Origin: Closterium sp. Naga37s-1 | Taxonomy: Eukaryota > Streptophyta > Zygnematophyceae > Desmidiales > Closteriaceae | Assembly: GCA_947471745.1 (NCBI GenBank) | Contig: CANJKZ010000010.1 | Location: 7,520,001 to 7,584,000 of the forward strand | Direction: 5' to 3' | Length of the DNA: 64,000 nucleotides | Shown here: piece after piece, positions 39,397 to 49,215 of the stretch | Position numbering within the stretch: position 1 is the first letter of the stretch | Layout: the number at the start of each line of letters is the position of its first letter | Notes under the pieces: model-generated | The model's database searches: none | Told to the model about the DNA's origin: nothing | The model's input: only the letters and a program-made list of their open reading frames with translations | Translations under genes and position numbers: made by a program

Positions 39397-39543
39397 TGTT
39401 AGAATCAGTCAGTCAGAAACAAGAATGAAGAAAGGAGAGGGTTTGCACTAGCAAGCAGTTGAGTACATATAGGAAACCCTAAACTGGGTTGTACTCGCTA
39501 TAGAGTATCCCACTGCAGGCTAGACAAATACAACATTCTGACA
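39397..39543 (-). repeat. R8 5' LTR (147 bp)
   Basis: Plus-strand edges TGTTAGAATC and ATTCTGACA, flanked on the right by ATAGT and on the left by the primer site. Confidence 0.9.
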
Positions 39544-39548
39544 ATAGT

Positions 39549-40317
39549 TTGAGTTTGCCCTTATCGATCTCATCTTTGTTGAAGAAGTAACTGAGTGCGG
39601 TGTGCTTCGTCCGGTTCACAAAGCTGGGCTTGTTCGTGATTTTTTTTTTTCGCGCTCTGATTGTCGCAAAGTAACGTGAAGTGCATGTTCATCGTCACTT
39701 TCGTTTCCTGCAGGAGCTCTATCAGGTAAATCCTTTCGCGAAAAGCTCCGCTGGCGGCGATGAAATCAGCTTTGACTGACGATAGAGCGATGAGCTCCTG
39801 CTTCTGGGAGTTCCAAAAGATGAATCAGCAGGTTGAAGTTAAAGAATGAAGCATGTGCGGGAGCGTCTGTTGTCAACATCTCCCGCATGGCCCGCGTCTA
39901 CGTAGCCGTGAAGCTGTAGGGTAGCTGTTAAGTTAGCCACATTGGTGAGTCTGACGTCGGGAGTAGAGATGAAGTATTGGAGTGCTCGGCGTAGGTCTAG
40001 CAGATTCTCCGCTTCAGGTCGGCGTAGGTACTGTGCGAGCTGGCTTGTGACGTAGGAGAGATCCGGCCGGCACATGACGGCAGCGAACAGGAGACACCTC
40101 AGCTGCTGCCGATAGAGCCGATAATTTTTTTATGGAGAGTGGTGTGGTGTCGGGTTCGTGAGTAGGAGGAGTGTGAAAGAGGGTGGTGAGGTTGATTAGG
40201 GCGCTTGCGAACTTCTTAGCAAATGTTTCCGCGTACTTAGCGGCGGAGAGTTGGATGGAGATGGTGGATTGGGTATTTTTGAGACCCAGGAATTGCGTGA
40301 CGTTGTGGTTGTTGTGG
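39549..40317 (-). pseudogene. R7 reverse transcriptase end and RNase H
   Basis: Minus strand: HNVTQFLGLKNTQSTISIQL, AAKYAETFAKKFASALINL, MCRPDLSYVTSQLAQYLRRP and RTKHTALSYFFNKDEIDKG. After R8 it ends at 38055-38009 with SYCPTGDMAADFFMK and TAG, the copia pol C-terminus. Close to R3 15841-16250 but not identical, so it is a separate copy. Frame breaks occur near 39660 and 40120. Confidence 0.85.
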
Positions 40318-40365
40318 CGAGGAGGGCCATGCTTATCTCGCAATAAGGTGGGATGTGTGAGTGGT

Positions 40366-40460
40366 CGGCAGCCAATACACCAAGCAACCAATACACATAG
40401 CAGCCAATCCACTCAGCAGCTAATACACTCAACAGCCAATACACTCAGCAGCCAATATCT
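40366..40460. repeat. 16-bp tandem repeat, about six copies
   Basis: Unit CAGCCAATACACTCAG with substitutions, just beyond the truncated end of R7. Confidence 0.85.
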
Positions 40461-41206
40461 TAAACCTGCCAAGGAGAGGTTCCTTGACAGATACACAGTA
40501 CAAGCACCGCAAGAAAGGGCTGTAACATGTTTTAGTATTTTTTCCCAACTCTTGCTCTCCCATCTCTGTTTTTGTTCTCGTCCCAACTCTTGTCCTCGCA
40601 GGTTGAGGATGTTTGTGAACAAGGATTAGAGTGTGGGAGCATGGATGCTTGCCTTTAACGTGTCACATAAGAAAGCCATGTCTCTCTGAGCCAAGATGCG
40701 TGCCCTCTGCTGTGGCTGTTTAAGATTTCAGATGTTCCGGCTTCTGCAATCCCGATGTTCGAAGGAGCTACATAAAAACCCTGCTTGCACTGGGAAACTG
40801 CCAGTTTAAAGCGCGAGTATATTATGGTTACACTTTGTGGTTGGGTTATCCTTCACGGCCCTAGGAGATCAACTAGCAACCATGGGCTCTGGTTGACGTG
40901 TGCTAGATATGGTACTAATAAGAATGGGATGATCATTGTATATAGAGATCATTTTTATTGTGTTGATATATTTACCAATACCATGTATACCTTCAAGCTG
41001 GACTATCGTTTATCGTGCTCAGCTAGTGTTTGGAGTGGTGGGATGCGTTTTGGTTGGCCGTCGGCACAATTGAAAGACTTGGTGAGTAGGATGCGTTTTA
41101 TGTCGGCATTAGGGCGTGTGACCATTTTGCACACGACGATTCGTTATTCGGACCGTCCGTTCGAAATAGTGGTAACTACTGTCACTAATATTCAGGTGGG
41201 GATTTG
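40461..41206. other. Spacer with no supported gene
   Basis: Mixed-composition sequence. A 141-codon open frame at 40785-41210 has no recognised motif. A pyrimidine run with CTCGCAG near 40600 resembles a splice acceptor but no exon context is visible. Confidence 0.45.
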
Positions 41207-42656
41207 TTGATAACCCAGCGACCTCGTAATCGCAACATAGCCGTTTGAAACTTTTTGCTGAAAAGAGAGGTGCAATTGATCGGTTGCGGTTCGTCATACA
41301 CGGACTCCTTGAATTTAGCGACTTGTGGTTGGCGTGCGAAAACGCACTGACGTTTGGGCCATTCTCAGGTGCAATCTACCCTTGTTAGGAAAATCTATTC
41401 AGGTGCGAACCATGTCATTGTGCAGGTACAAGCACCAAATTCTTTTTAAAGAATTGTTGTCGATAATTCATTTTCATTCGAAATCCGCTATGAAATAACA
41501 CAAACTGCCTGAATCAAAAGTGATTCAAATGGCCACGTCAGATTTGCCCAATTTCGATAATAACTTTTGCTTCGCACCAGGAGTTTATAAAAGTTTTTTT
41601 ACGCTAGATCAGCTGTACAGTTGACGCATGTGACGGAAGTGTTAACAGGAATGGAGTGTTGGTCTCGCTTGGGCAACGCCGACGACTTGGTCAAATGTAC
41701 GGGAGTAGCAGCCGACCGTTCACAGTGGGAGAGCTGCTCGACAGGCATCGTTGAGCTGCAGGGGACCGCTGTGGTATTGCTGTCGACCAGGGAGCTCGAC
41801 AGCTGCAACTGACTGGTCTGGGCGACGGGTGGGCCGTCGACCAGGAGGGGCAGTTCGACTGGGAGGTCGACGAAGCAGTCCGTCGACCTTACAAGTGAGC
41901 AGCGGTCGACGAGGGGAGCTCGGTGACAACCGCTGACGGTTCTGGTCGACGGAAGGGGTCCGTCGACCAGAGGGTAGCTCGACAAGAGCTGTGGTCGACC
42001 AGGGGCACCTGATGGTCGACCAGAGGGACCTGGTGGTCGACGAGAAGCAGTGGTGGTCGACCGGAAGCACCTGGTGGTCGACCGGGTAAACTGCTCGACG
42101 AGTTCTGCGGAGGCACGCGAACGATGTCGAGGTCGCGATGGCGAAGACGACTGCGGGCTGGTATCCCGAAGTCGATGTGGCTCGTCAGGTGCAGACAACA
42201 GCCAACGGATGCCCAACGAGGCAAGTCGGGCCAATCGTCTGCGCGCACTTGCGAGCGTGTGCACTGTTGTGTTCTACGGGGCAACGCTGGACAGCCGCTC
42301 TGCTGCAACGTTGGCACGCCGTTGACTTGCTCTGTTGGCAGGTCGCCCTTCTGCAGTGCTGGCGCGGCTCCTCTACGCAACGCTGGTAGGCGGTCGACCG
42401 AGCGGTGCTGGCGGTCGACCGGGCTAGCTGCAGGGTTGCTAGGAGTCTAATGTAGTGATTGTTGTCATCATTTGTTCAATCATTCTGTAATTCCAACTTT
42501 GCTAGTGGAAACTCTTGCCGATTTCTCCCACGATTGTGCAAGCACCAAGGAACTAGGCAAAGCTACGATCACCTCTAGTAGTTCGTGCCAACCCCCGTAG
42601 TCTAGCTCACTACCGTTGTAGAGTGACTCTCCGCATGGTGCGGTGAGCGTGGAACG
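41207..42656 (+). other. Probable 5' LTR and leader of R10
   Basis: Starts with an LTR-like TGTTGATAACCC (41207), has a TATA box TTTATAAAAG at about 41584, and from 41770 to 42420 is packed with GTCGAC hexamers (about 14), the same hexamer that marks R10 coding sequence. R9 separates it from the R10 gag start; joining across the R9 target copies leads to ATGGTCGAC at 49982. I could not find the LTR right edge or a tRNA primer site, so boundaries are tentative. Confidence 0.45.
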
Positions 42657-42781
42657 TGTGAAGAAATGAGGAATGAATGAACTAGCACAAGGTTGGGTAC
42701 AAGTAGGAAACCCTAGGAAACTGTACCCCATAGTGTCTACCCCACTATAGCCTAGACAAGCTATATGATATAAGTTTGACA
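42657..42781 (-). repeat. R9 3' LTR (125 bp)
   Basis: Plus-strand edges TGTGAAGAAATG and AGTTTGACA. Identical by eye to 49776-49900. The CACCCCCATAG polypurine complement follows on the right. Confidence 0.95.
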
Positions 42782-42977
42782 CACCCCCATAGGCAAAGTG
42801 GGGAGAACAAGAGGTCACGAGACCAGTCAAGCAAAGCAAAGCAAGCTCAGGGTGGATCACAACGTCACCACACAATCCGAGCACAAGAGCAAGGCCACAA
42901 GGCCAGTTCACATGCAAGATCATATATAAAAGTAAACAGGCAAGTGCAGGTATAGAAAGATCACAGTACAAGCAAGG

Positions 42978-43706
42978 TCAAGAAGTGAGCAAGTGAGGCC
43001 AAGTAGGCACAAGACCTAGCATAGTACAGAAGCGCTGATGATCACCAGGCGGAAGTGCCTTGGTAAAGATATCAGCAGTGTTGGCCTCAGAGGCCACGTA
43101 AGCAAGGCGCAGCTGACCACGCTGCTGCAGCTCACGAGCAAGGAAGTAGCGGAAAGCAATGTGCTTCGTTCTGTGCTCCAGTCTGTGCTCCCGACACAAG
43201 GCCAGCATGGCCTTGTTGTCTACGTACAGAACCGGAGGAGAACGAGGCGGCTCTCCTAGGTCAGTCAGCAGGTAGGTGAGCCAGCGTAGCTCCTGTGCAG
43301 CCATGGCCCCTGCGTAGATCTCGGCCTCACAGCTGGAGCCGAGAACAGAAGACGAGCGGGTAGACCGCCACGAGACAGAGCCGGAGCCAAGGCTGAAGGT
43401 GTAACCCTGTGACGACCGCTGCGTAGCCTGGTCGTCAGCCCAAGAAGCGTCTGCGTGACCTGTGAGGACCACTCGACGTCGCCCTCCAAGCACTAGCCCC
43501 ATGCCCGACGTACTGCACAAGTAGCGCAACACCCTCTTCGCTGCAGCCATGTGCTCTGGTCGGTGTCTCCCAGGAGCAACATAGCGTGCCAAGATGCTAA
43601 GAGGGTATGCAAGGTCAGGTCGTGTGCAGGTCATCAGGTACATGAGGCAGCCAACAAGCTCTGGGTACGGGCCACTCGGCTCTACGGACTCATCCGAAGG
43701 CAGAGC
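42978..43706 (-). CDS. R9 RNase H
   Basis: In the same frame as the upstream pol piece and separated from it only by TAA at 43707-43709 (TCA in R1, a Ser codon). Contains ALPSDESVEPSGPYPELVG, CTRPDLAYPLSILARYVAPG, DASWADDQATQRSSQGYTF, SSCEAEIYAGAMAAQELRW, YVDNKAMLALCREHRLEH and ANTADIFTKALPPGDHQRF, ending at 42978. The RNase H residues D, E and D seem intact. An ATG-initiated frame starts at 43643. Translation of this domain as part of pol would need read-through. Confidence 0.9.
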   Translation of the reverse strand, partial: ALPSDESVEPSGPYPELVGCLMYLMTCTRPDLAYPLSILARYVAPGRHRPEHMAAAKRVLRYLCSTSGMGLVLGGRRRVVLTGHADASWADDQATQRSSQGYTFSLGSGSVSWRSTRSSSVLGSSCEAEIYAGAMAAQELRWLTYLLTDLGEPPRSPPVLYVDNKAMLALCREHRLEHRTKHIAFRYFLARELQQRGQLRLAYVASEANTADIFTKALPPGDHQRFCTMLGLVPTWPHLLTS

Positions 43707-46184
43707 TTAGAGCGAGTGGCGAGTAGACAGAGGAGTGGCCTGAGGCGAGGAGTACGTGAAGTCGAAGCGCTGAAGGACCTGCTGCACCATGTGTGACTGA
43801 GTCAGGGTAATGGTGCGCTGTGCTCTGTCCCGGGTGATCTGCAAGCCAAGGTAGCTGCGCAGTTCACCCAGGTCTGTGCACGTGTGTCTCTTCTGCAGCT
43901 CGGACTTCACGTGGGCGAGTCCAGCAGTGTCAGCAGTGGCAAAGACCAAGTCGTCGACGTACACGAGGATGTAGAACGGCGGCAAAGAGGTGTCGGTGCG
44001 CAGAAACAGCGACGGGTCGGCTGTAGAAGGAGCAAACCCAAGAGCCGCAAGTGTAGTCCTCAGTGTGTCGTGCCACTCACGGGGCGCCTGGCGGAGACCG
44101 TAGACTGGCCGCCGGAGGCTCCACTGGGTACCAGGAGGAAACGACCCAGTGAAGCCAGGTGGGCGGCGCAGCCAGATCTCCTCGTGCAGGCTGCCCTGCA
44201 GGAAAGCTGTGCTGAAGTCAAGAGAGTGAAGCTCGTAGTCGCGCTGAGCGGCTATGTGCAGCAGCACCCGAAGAGTGGTCATCTTCGGGGTGGGAGAGAA
44301 GGTCTGAAAGTAGTCAACTCCCTGCCGCTGACTGAAGCCTCGAGCCACGTAACGCGCCTTGAAGACAGGCGGAGAACCCGGCGGCCGCTTCACCCTGAAA
44401 ATCCACATGCCACTGACGATGTTCGCCCCAGGTGGGGGAACCTCGTCGACGTAGGTGCCTGTGGACTTCCAGGAAGCCATCTCTGCGTCCATGGCTGACT
44501 GCCACTGAGAGGAGTAGGGACCCTCGATCGCCTCAGCGTACGATCGAGGAGTCGGGATGTCTGGTGCATCCGGGTCTCCCTCAGGGGCAATCAGCGTGGA
44601 CACGAGATGAGGCAAAGCAGCAGCAAAACACTGGAACTCCTCCTGCCTGTCCTCAAGGACGTCCGTGCTAAGAGCACACTCACCCCCGACGGACGGAGGA
44701 CAGACAGACTCAGACTCAGCAACAAGACTAGCAGCGTAGTCTAGACGACAGCGAGCAGCAAAGTCGACAAGCTCAGCAACTAGGGCCGACGCAGCAGTGG
44801 ACTCAAAGGAAGGGTCAGTGACAACAATGGCCAGGAGACGCGTGACAGTAGGACTGGCAGCACGACGAGAGTCTGACTCCGGGTCAGCAAGAACAGGAAG
44901 AGAGGACTCTGGAGGAGACGGCAACGGGACACGCAGAGGAGCAGTGGAAGGACGCAGTGCCATCTGGTGTGTGCCTGGGACCGAAGGAGGACGCGGACGC
45001 GGAGCACGACTACTAGTGCGAGCAGCACGAACAGGCGACGCAGGACGACACGCAGGCTCACGACGCTCAGCAAGACCTCCAGTAGGACCAGTGTAGGGAG
45101 AAGGAGCAGGTAGAGGGGAGGCGGGCTGTAACTGTGACTGCGACCGGACAGGCGGTGGACACTCTAAGGGAGGAGCAGGACCAGTAGAGGGCGGGAGACC
45201 AAGAACCTGCTCAAGGAGCGGAACGAAGTACGGCCGCGGCCACGCAGCGCCTCCAGAACTAGCAGGGACAGCACCAGTACTCCCAGCGGCAGCACCAGCG
45301 CCAGTAGCACCTCCAGCTCCAACAGCGCCAACTCCAGCACCCTCAGAAGCACCAGCGCCAGCAGAACCACCAGCGCCAACACCCCCAGCAGCTCCAGCTC
45401 CAGCAGCTTCAGCAGCACCAACTCCAGCAGGACCGGCAGCTCCAGTACCGCCAGCAGCTCCAGCAGGACCAACTCCAGCAGTCCCAGCAGCACCCCCAGT
45501 CCCAGCAGCTCCAGTACCGCCAGTACGAGCACCTCCGGGACCAGCAGCAACAGTAGTGCCTCCAGCTCCAGCAGCACGGCTCCAGCGCCGGGTAAACCAC
45601 TCGCGCAGCTCCTGCGGAGAGAGTGGCTCCCGCCTCGACGAAGCACCGCGAGAGGCCACACGAGCAGACCCAGCACCCCCAGGCTCCGTACTCCCAGGCT
45701 CCGCACCCCCAGACTCAGCACCCCCAGGCTCAGCACCCCCAGGCTCAGCACCCCCAGGCTCCGCACCCCTGGACTCAGCACCCCCAGGCTCCGCACCCTC
45801 AGGCTCAGCACCTCCAGACCCGGCACCCGCAGGCTCAGCACCTCTAGCAGCACCAGAGTCAACAGCTACCTCGACAGGCTCGACTGCGTCTACCTGGGAC
45901 ACACCTGACGGGGCAGGACCCTGAGGGGGGAGGGGGTCTACCGGGGGAGGACCTGGCGCAAGGAAGAGCGGCGGCGGGGGGAGGGGCGCAGTGCGGTAGG
46001 GAAAGAGACGGTAGTAAGGCACCGACTCGTCAAAGGTGACGTCCTGGGAGGACAGAACACGGCGCGAGGTGGGGTGGTAAAACTGCCACCCAGGCGCGTC
46101 AGGGGGGAAGCCAAGGAAGACGTAGGGAACAGCACGGGGGGACAGCTTGTCCGCAGACAAGTCGCGGACAAACGCCCGAGATCC
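43707..46184 (-). CDS. R9 integrase tail, linker and reverse transcriptase
   Basis: Open in one frame from just after the TGA at 46185-46187 to a TAA at 43707-43709; the first ATG is at 46160 (MSADKLSPRAVPYVFLGF). After the integrase C-terminal motif DVTFDESVPYYRLFPY come GGAEPGG-type repeats (about 45850-45650), a GAGGTGAAG repeat linker, and the RT with AEMASWKSTGTY, SGMWIFRVKRPPG, LDFSTAFLQGSLHEEIW, VYGLRQAPREWHD and LVYVDDLVFA. RT looks complete. It would reach particles as a fusion only if the upstream TGA were read through. Confidence 0.92.
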   Translation of the reverse strand, partial: GSRAFVRDLSADKLSPRAVPYVFLGFPPDAPGWQFYHPTSRRVLSSQDVTFDESVPYYRLFPYRTAPLPPPPLFLAPGPPPVDPLPPQGPAPSGVSQVDAVEPVEVAVDSGAARGAEPAGAGSGGAEPEGAEPGGAESRGAEPGGAEPGGAEPGGAESGGAEPGSTEPGGAGSARVASRGASSRREPLSPQELREWFTRRWSRAAGAGGTTVAAGPGGARTGGTGAAGTGGAAGTAGVGPAGAAGGTGAAGPAGVGAAEAAGAGAAGGVGAGGSAGAGASEGAGVGAVGAGGATGAGAAAGSTGAVPASSGGAAWPRPYFVPLLEQVLGLPPSTGPAPPLECPPPVRSQSQLQPASPLPAPSPYTGPTGGLAERREPACRPASPVRAARTSSRAPRPRPPSVPGTHQMALRPSTAPLRVPLPSPPESSLPVLADPESDSRRAASPTVTRLLAIVVTDPSFESTAASALVAELVDFAARCRLDYAASLVAESESVCPPSVGGECALSTDVLEDRQEEFQCFAAALPHLVSTLIAPEGDPDAPDIPTPRSYAEAIEGPYSSQWQSAMDAEMASWKSTGTYVDEVPPPGANIVSGMWIFRVKRPPGSPPVFKARYVARGFSQRQGVDYFQTFSPTPKMTTLRVLLHIAAQRDYELHSLDFSTAFLQGSLHEEIWLRRPPGFTGSFPPGTQWSLRRPVYGLRQAPREWHDTLRTTLAALGFAPSTADPSLFLRTDTSLPPFYILVYVDDLVFATADTAGLAHVKSELQKRHTCTDLGELRSYLGLQITRDRAQRTITLTQSHMVQQVLQRFDFTYSSPQATPLSTRHSL

Positions 46185-48893
46185 TCAGACCCGAAACGCA
46201 GACGCATCGCCAACCTTCCCCGTCCACCGCAAGGTGGGGGAGGTCTCTGGCAAGGAGACCCGGGGCTGAAGGTTGAGCTGATGCGCTGCGTACTGAACCG
46301 CAAACGGCCACAGAAAATGGGGGCCAGCCGCATGGATCATGGACGTACGAGCGACGTCCATGACCATGCCAATGAGGCGCTCAGCAATCCCATTTTGCTG
46401 TGGAGAGGCCGGAAGCGTGAAGGTCTGGCGGATGCCCTGTGCTCGACAGAAGGCTCCCAGACGGGCAGAGGAAAACTCCCTGCCTCTGTCAGAGTGCAGA
46501 CGCAGAACAGGAAAGTCCGAGCCGAAACTCTCTCTGAGCTGGAGACGAGCTGCGCGGATCCAGTCGATCAACACCTCAGTGACGTCACCCTTGCTGCGCA
46601 AGGGGAAGACTGTGGTGTAACGCGAGTAGTCGTCAACCACCAACAGGAAGTAACGCTCGTGCCCCTGGCCACGGACGCGGGCGGGGCCCCACACGTCCAT
46701 GTGAAGAGTCTGCAGCGGAGCCTCTGTCGGAGGAAACTCGGAGGAGTGAGGGGCGGCGCGCTGTCGCCCCTCGACGCAGGGGACGCAGGTAGGGGCAGGC
46801 CCCGGAGGTAGGGGAGGGAGAGACCGGGGGAGACCAGAGACAAGGACACGGGAGGCCATGCCTCGGAGACGAGGCAGGGAGGGGTGACCAAGGCGGTGGT
46901 GCCAAAGGAGAGTCTGGTGGGACAGGAGACGACACGAGCAGGGAGCAGACTCAGGACCAGACCTGGACGCTGCAGCAAGCACCTGACTCGACGCAGCTAC
47001 CTGACCAGACTCAGCAGCCGGAGGAGAATCAGTAGTAAGTGTGTACAGGCTCGACCCCGGCCGACGGGTGAACGTGGCCAAGTGTCGGCGTGTCTGAGCA
47101 CACGTGCAGTGGGTCACCCGCTGACTCGCAGGAGTGAACTGGTCAACCCCCCTGTCCTGTAGATTAGCTCCACTCACCAAGTTCGTAGAGAACGAGGGGA
47201 GGTAGAGACCTGACAGGGTGCCAGAGGGGGCTGCCGAGCACGGTAAGACAGTGGAGAAGCTAGCAAGGACAGGACCCCCAGAGGGGTCCGCCAGGGAGAC
47301 CGCAACCTGCCGACTAAGCGGCGTAAGCGTGGTGCGGTCTCGAAAGAAGGAGCGGGAAGCACCCGAGTCAAGGGTGAAGGTGTGTAAGGCCTGAGCCAAC
47401 GTAGTACCTGAGAGAGCAGACTCACCAGCACCTGGGGCAGCAGACGCACTAGCACCTAGAGCAGCAGCCTCACCAGCACCTAGAGCAGCAGCCTCAATGA
47501 CCGGGTCAGGCGGAACACACAGGAAACAGTCACCCTCAACACTATCAGACACAGCATACATGGCAGCAAGAATAGCATCATAATCAAGATCAAAGATAGC
47601 AACCCCCGCCCTAGACAGCTCTCCCCAGCGAGGGATCTCAGTGGCGTCAGGGAACTGGTGACGCCACGCGTCCGTCAGGCGGCCGAAGCAGCGCTGGGTG
47701 GAGTGCGGGCCCCCGCACTGCTCACCAGCGCGGTCGCCGGTACGGAGGACGTAGGTACAGGGACCAGTACCCCCACCGCGCTGACGCGCAGCGTACCACT
47801 CACGAAGCTGCTGAGGGGACAGAGTCTCACGACTGCGCTGCTGCTGCTGGCGCGGACCACCACCGGACCCACTCCTCTGCGCAGAGCCGCGACCAGCTCC
47901 ACCGCTGCCGCCTCCGCCTCCGCCACCTCCGCCGCCTCCGCCACCTCCGCCGCCTCCGCTCCCTCCGCCACCGCCGCCGCCTCCTCCGCCTCCACTGCTG
48001 CCACCGACACCTCCACCCCCTCCACCACTCCCACCACCACCCCCACCCCCTCCACTGCCTCCACCACCACCTCCACCACCCCCGCCAGCCCCTCCAGCGC
48101 CCTTGCCCCCCTTGCCCTTGCCGGTGCGGCGTCTCCCGCTAGGGGCAGACGCCGCGCCGACCGACTCGAAACCAACGAGGTCGGCCGCAGCAGCAGAAGC
48201 AACAGAGGGCAAGAGGGGGGAAGGGGAACACCCCTCAAAGACGGGGGTGCGAGGGTCACCACGAGAGGCTCCTACAGCGACTATGCTCTTCTCTGCTGCT
48301 AGGAGGCGCTCCTCGAGGAGGTCAACGGTGAGTGTGGTGGGGCAAACTGAGAGGAAGTGGTCCCTGACTAAGTGAAGGGAGTCAGGGAGCCGGGTGACTA
48401 TGTAGTAGAGGGTGATGTACATGGGGGGGGGGTTCTTAGCACAGAACTCAGCAGGAAGCGCGGCGCGGTAGCGAGTGTCACTAGTGCGAAGGTGCGTAAT
48501 GAGGTCAGCGACTGTGGGAAAGGAAGCAAGGTCAGGGAACAGGTACGGCAGCATGAGGCGGCTAAGCGCAGCAGTGGCAGGGGAGGAGTAGCGTGCAACT
48601 ACAGCGTCGTACAAGGTCTGAGCACTCTTGTACTGGCTAAAGTGTGCACGCTCAGTGGTCGGTAAGTGGCGACGCACAGCAAGACGGGCAGCAGCATCGC
48701 GTGTGGCCCACTGTGAGCGAACAGTGCTGTCAGCAGTAGCAGGCGGGGCAGGAGAGGCACCAGAGGTGAGATCGAACAGCGAGAGTCCGTCAGCCCTATC
48801 GCACTGTAGGAACAGCTGGAGGTCATCGACCCAGACCTCAAAGTCAACAGCACGACCCTCAGCATCAAAGGTAAGGACACTGGGGGTAGCCAT
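46185..48893 (-). CDS. R9 gag-protease-integrase
   Basis: A 902-codon frame from MATPSVLTFDAEGRAVDFEV. Residues about 1-230 are gag; about 260-345 Gly-rich; CTYVLRTGDRAGEQCGGPHS and TQRCF (about 385-412) form the spaced Cys/His motif. TLDSGASRSFF (about 505) is the protease, LLWHHRLGHPSLPRLRG the pre-integrase, LHMDVWGPARVRGQGHERYF, LHSDRGREFSS and NGIAERLIG the integrase. The DRGGEF motif reads DRGREF and AERRIG reads AERLIG, both changes next to catalytic residues. The frame ends at TGA 46185-46187 where R1 has Trp (FRVWGSRAF). Confidence 0.93.
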   Translation of the reverse strand: MATPSVLTFDAEGRAVDFEVWVDDLQLFLQCDRADGLSLFDLTSGASPAPPATADSTVRSQWATRDAAARLAVRRHLPTTERAHFSQYKSAQTLYDAVVARYSSPATAALSRLMLPYLFPDLASFPTVADLITHLRTSDTRYRAALPAEFCAKNPPPMYITLYYIVTRLPDSLHLVRDHFLSVCPTTLTVDLLEERLLAAEKSIVAVGASRGDPRTPVFEGCSPSPLLPSVASAAAADLVGFESVGAASAPSGRRRTGKGKGGKGAGGAGGGGGGGGGGSGGGGGGGGSGGGGGGVGGSSGGGGGGGGGGGSGGGGGGGGGGGGGGGGGSGGAGRGSAQRSGSGGGPRQQQQRSRETLSPQQLREWYAARQRGGGTGPCTYVLRTGDRAGEQCGGPHSTQRCFGRLTDAWRHQFPDATEIPRWGELSRAGVAIFDLDYDAILAAMYAVSDSVEGDCFLCVPPDPVIEAAALGAGEAAALGASASAAPGAGESALSGTTLAQALHTFTLDSGASRSFFRDRTTLTPLSRQVAVSLADPSGGPVLASFSTVLPCSAAPSGTLSGLYLPSFSTNLVSGANLQDRGVDQFTPASQRVTHCTCAQTRRHLATFTRRPGSSLYTLTTDSPPAAESGQVAASSQVLAAASRSGPESAPCSCRLLSHQTLLWHHRLGHPSLPRLRGMASRVLVSGLPRSLPPLPPGPAPTCVPCVEGRQRAAPHSSEFPPTEAPLQTLHMDVWGPARVRGQGHERYFLLVVDDYSRYTTVFPLRSKGDVTEVLIDWIRAARLQLRESFGSDFPVLRLHSDRGREFSSARLGAFCRAQGIRQTFTLPASPQQNGIAERLIGMVMDVARTSMIHAAGPHFLWPFAVQYAAHQLNLQPRVSLPETSPTLRWTGKVGDASAFRV

Positions 48894-48984
48894 GACTGCA
48901 GTGGCCTAGCAGGGAGGGATCTCACCAGTCTGAGTAAGTAGGGCCGGGGCGCGCCGGTAGGAACAGTAGCGGCCCAACGGCAGG

Positions 48985-49215
48985 GCTGCTGGGCGGCTCA
49001 GCTGCTCGGCGGCTCAGCGGCTCGGCTGCTCGGCGGCTCGGCGGCTCGGCGGCTCGGCGGCTCGGCTGCTGGGTGGCTCGGCGGCAGGGCGGCTCGGCGG
49101 TTCGGCTGCTGGGCGGCTCGGCTGCTGGGCGGCTCGGCAGCTCAGTTGCTGGGCGGCTCGGCGGCTCGGTCGCTGGGCAGCTCGGCGGCTCAGCTGCTGG
49201 GCGGCTCAGCGGTGA
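48985..49215 (-). repeat. R9 leader repeat, CGGCTCGG type
   Basis: Degenerate repeats of CGGCTCGGCGGCTCGG and GCTGCTGGGCGG on the plus strand, the complement of the GCCGAGCCGCC repeats at the same position in R1. Confidence 0.82.

Larger units (their letters stand above)
38061..39543 (-). mobile_element. R8: non-autonomous short LTR element, 1.48 kb
   Basis: Left LTR 38061-38203 and right LTR 39397-39543 are related but differ by several changes and short indels. Target copies are ATAGT at 38056-38060 and 39544-39548. Orientation is minus: the primer site TGGTATCAGAG is next to the right LTR and the CTATGGGGGTG polypurine tract (here read as CACCCCCATAG) is next to the left LTR. The interior has no gag or pol, only a GC-rich repeat and a block shared with R12. 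It splits R7 RNase H, which reads through when R8 is removed. Probably moved by R1-family proteins. Confidence 0.93.
38009..40317 (-). mobile_element. R7: 3' part of a second R3-type element, minus strand, split by R8
   Basis: Only the pol 3' end remains (40317-39549 and 38055-38009), with its polypurine tract and the LTR at 37466-37920. The left part of pol and the 5' LTR are missing at about 40317, where homology to R3 stops abruptly. Confidence 0.82.

Noticed and set aside
40785..41210. 141-codon ORF as a host gene
   Set aside because: No recognisable motif, no supporting neighbours, and length within chance expectation for this composition.
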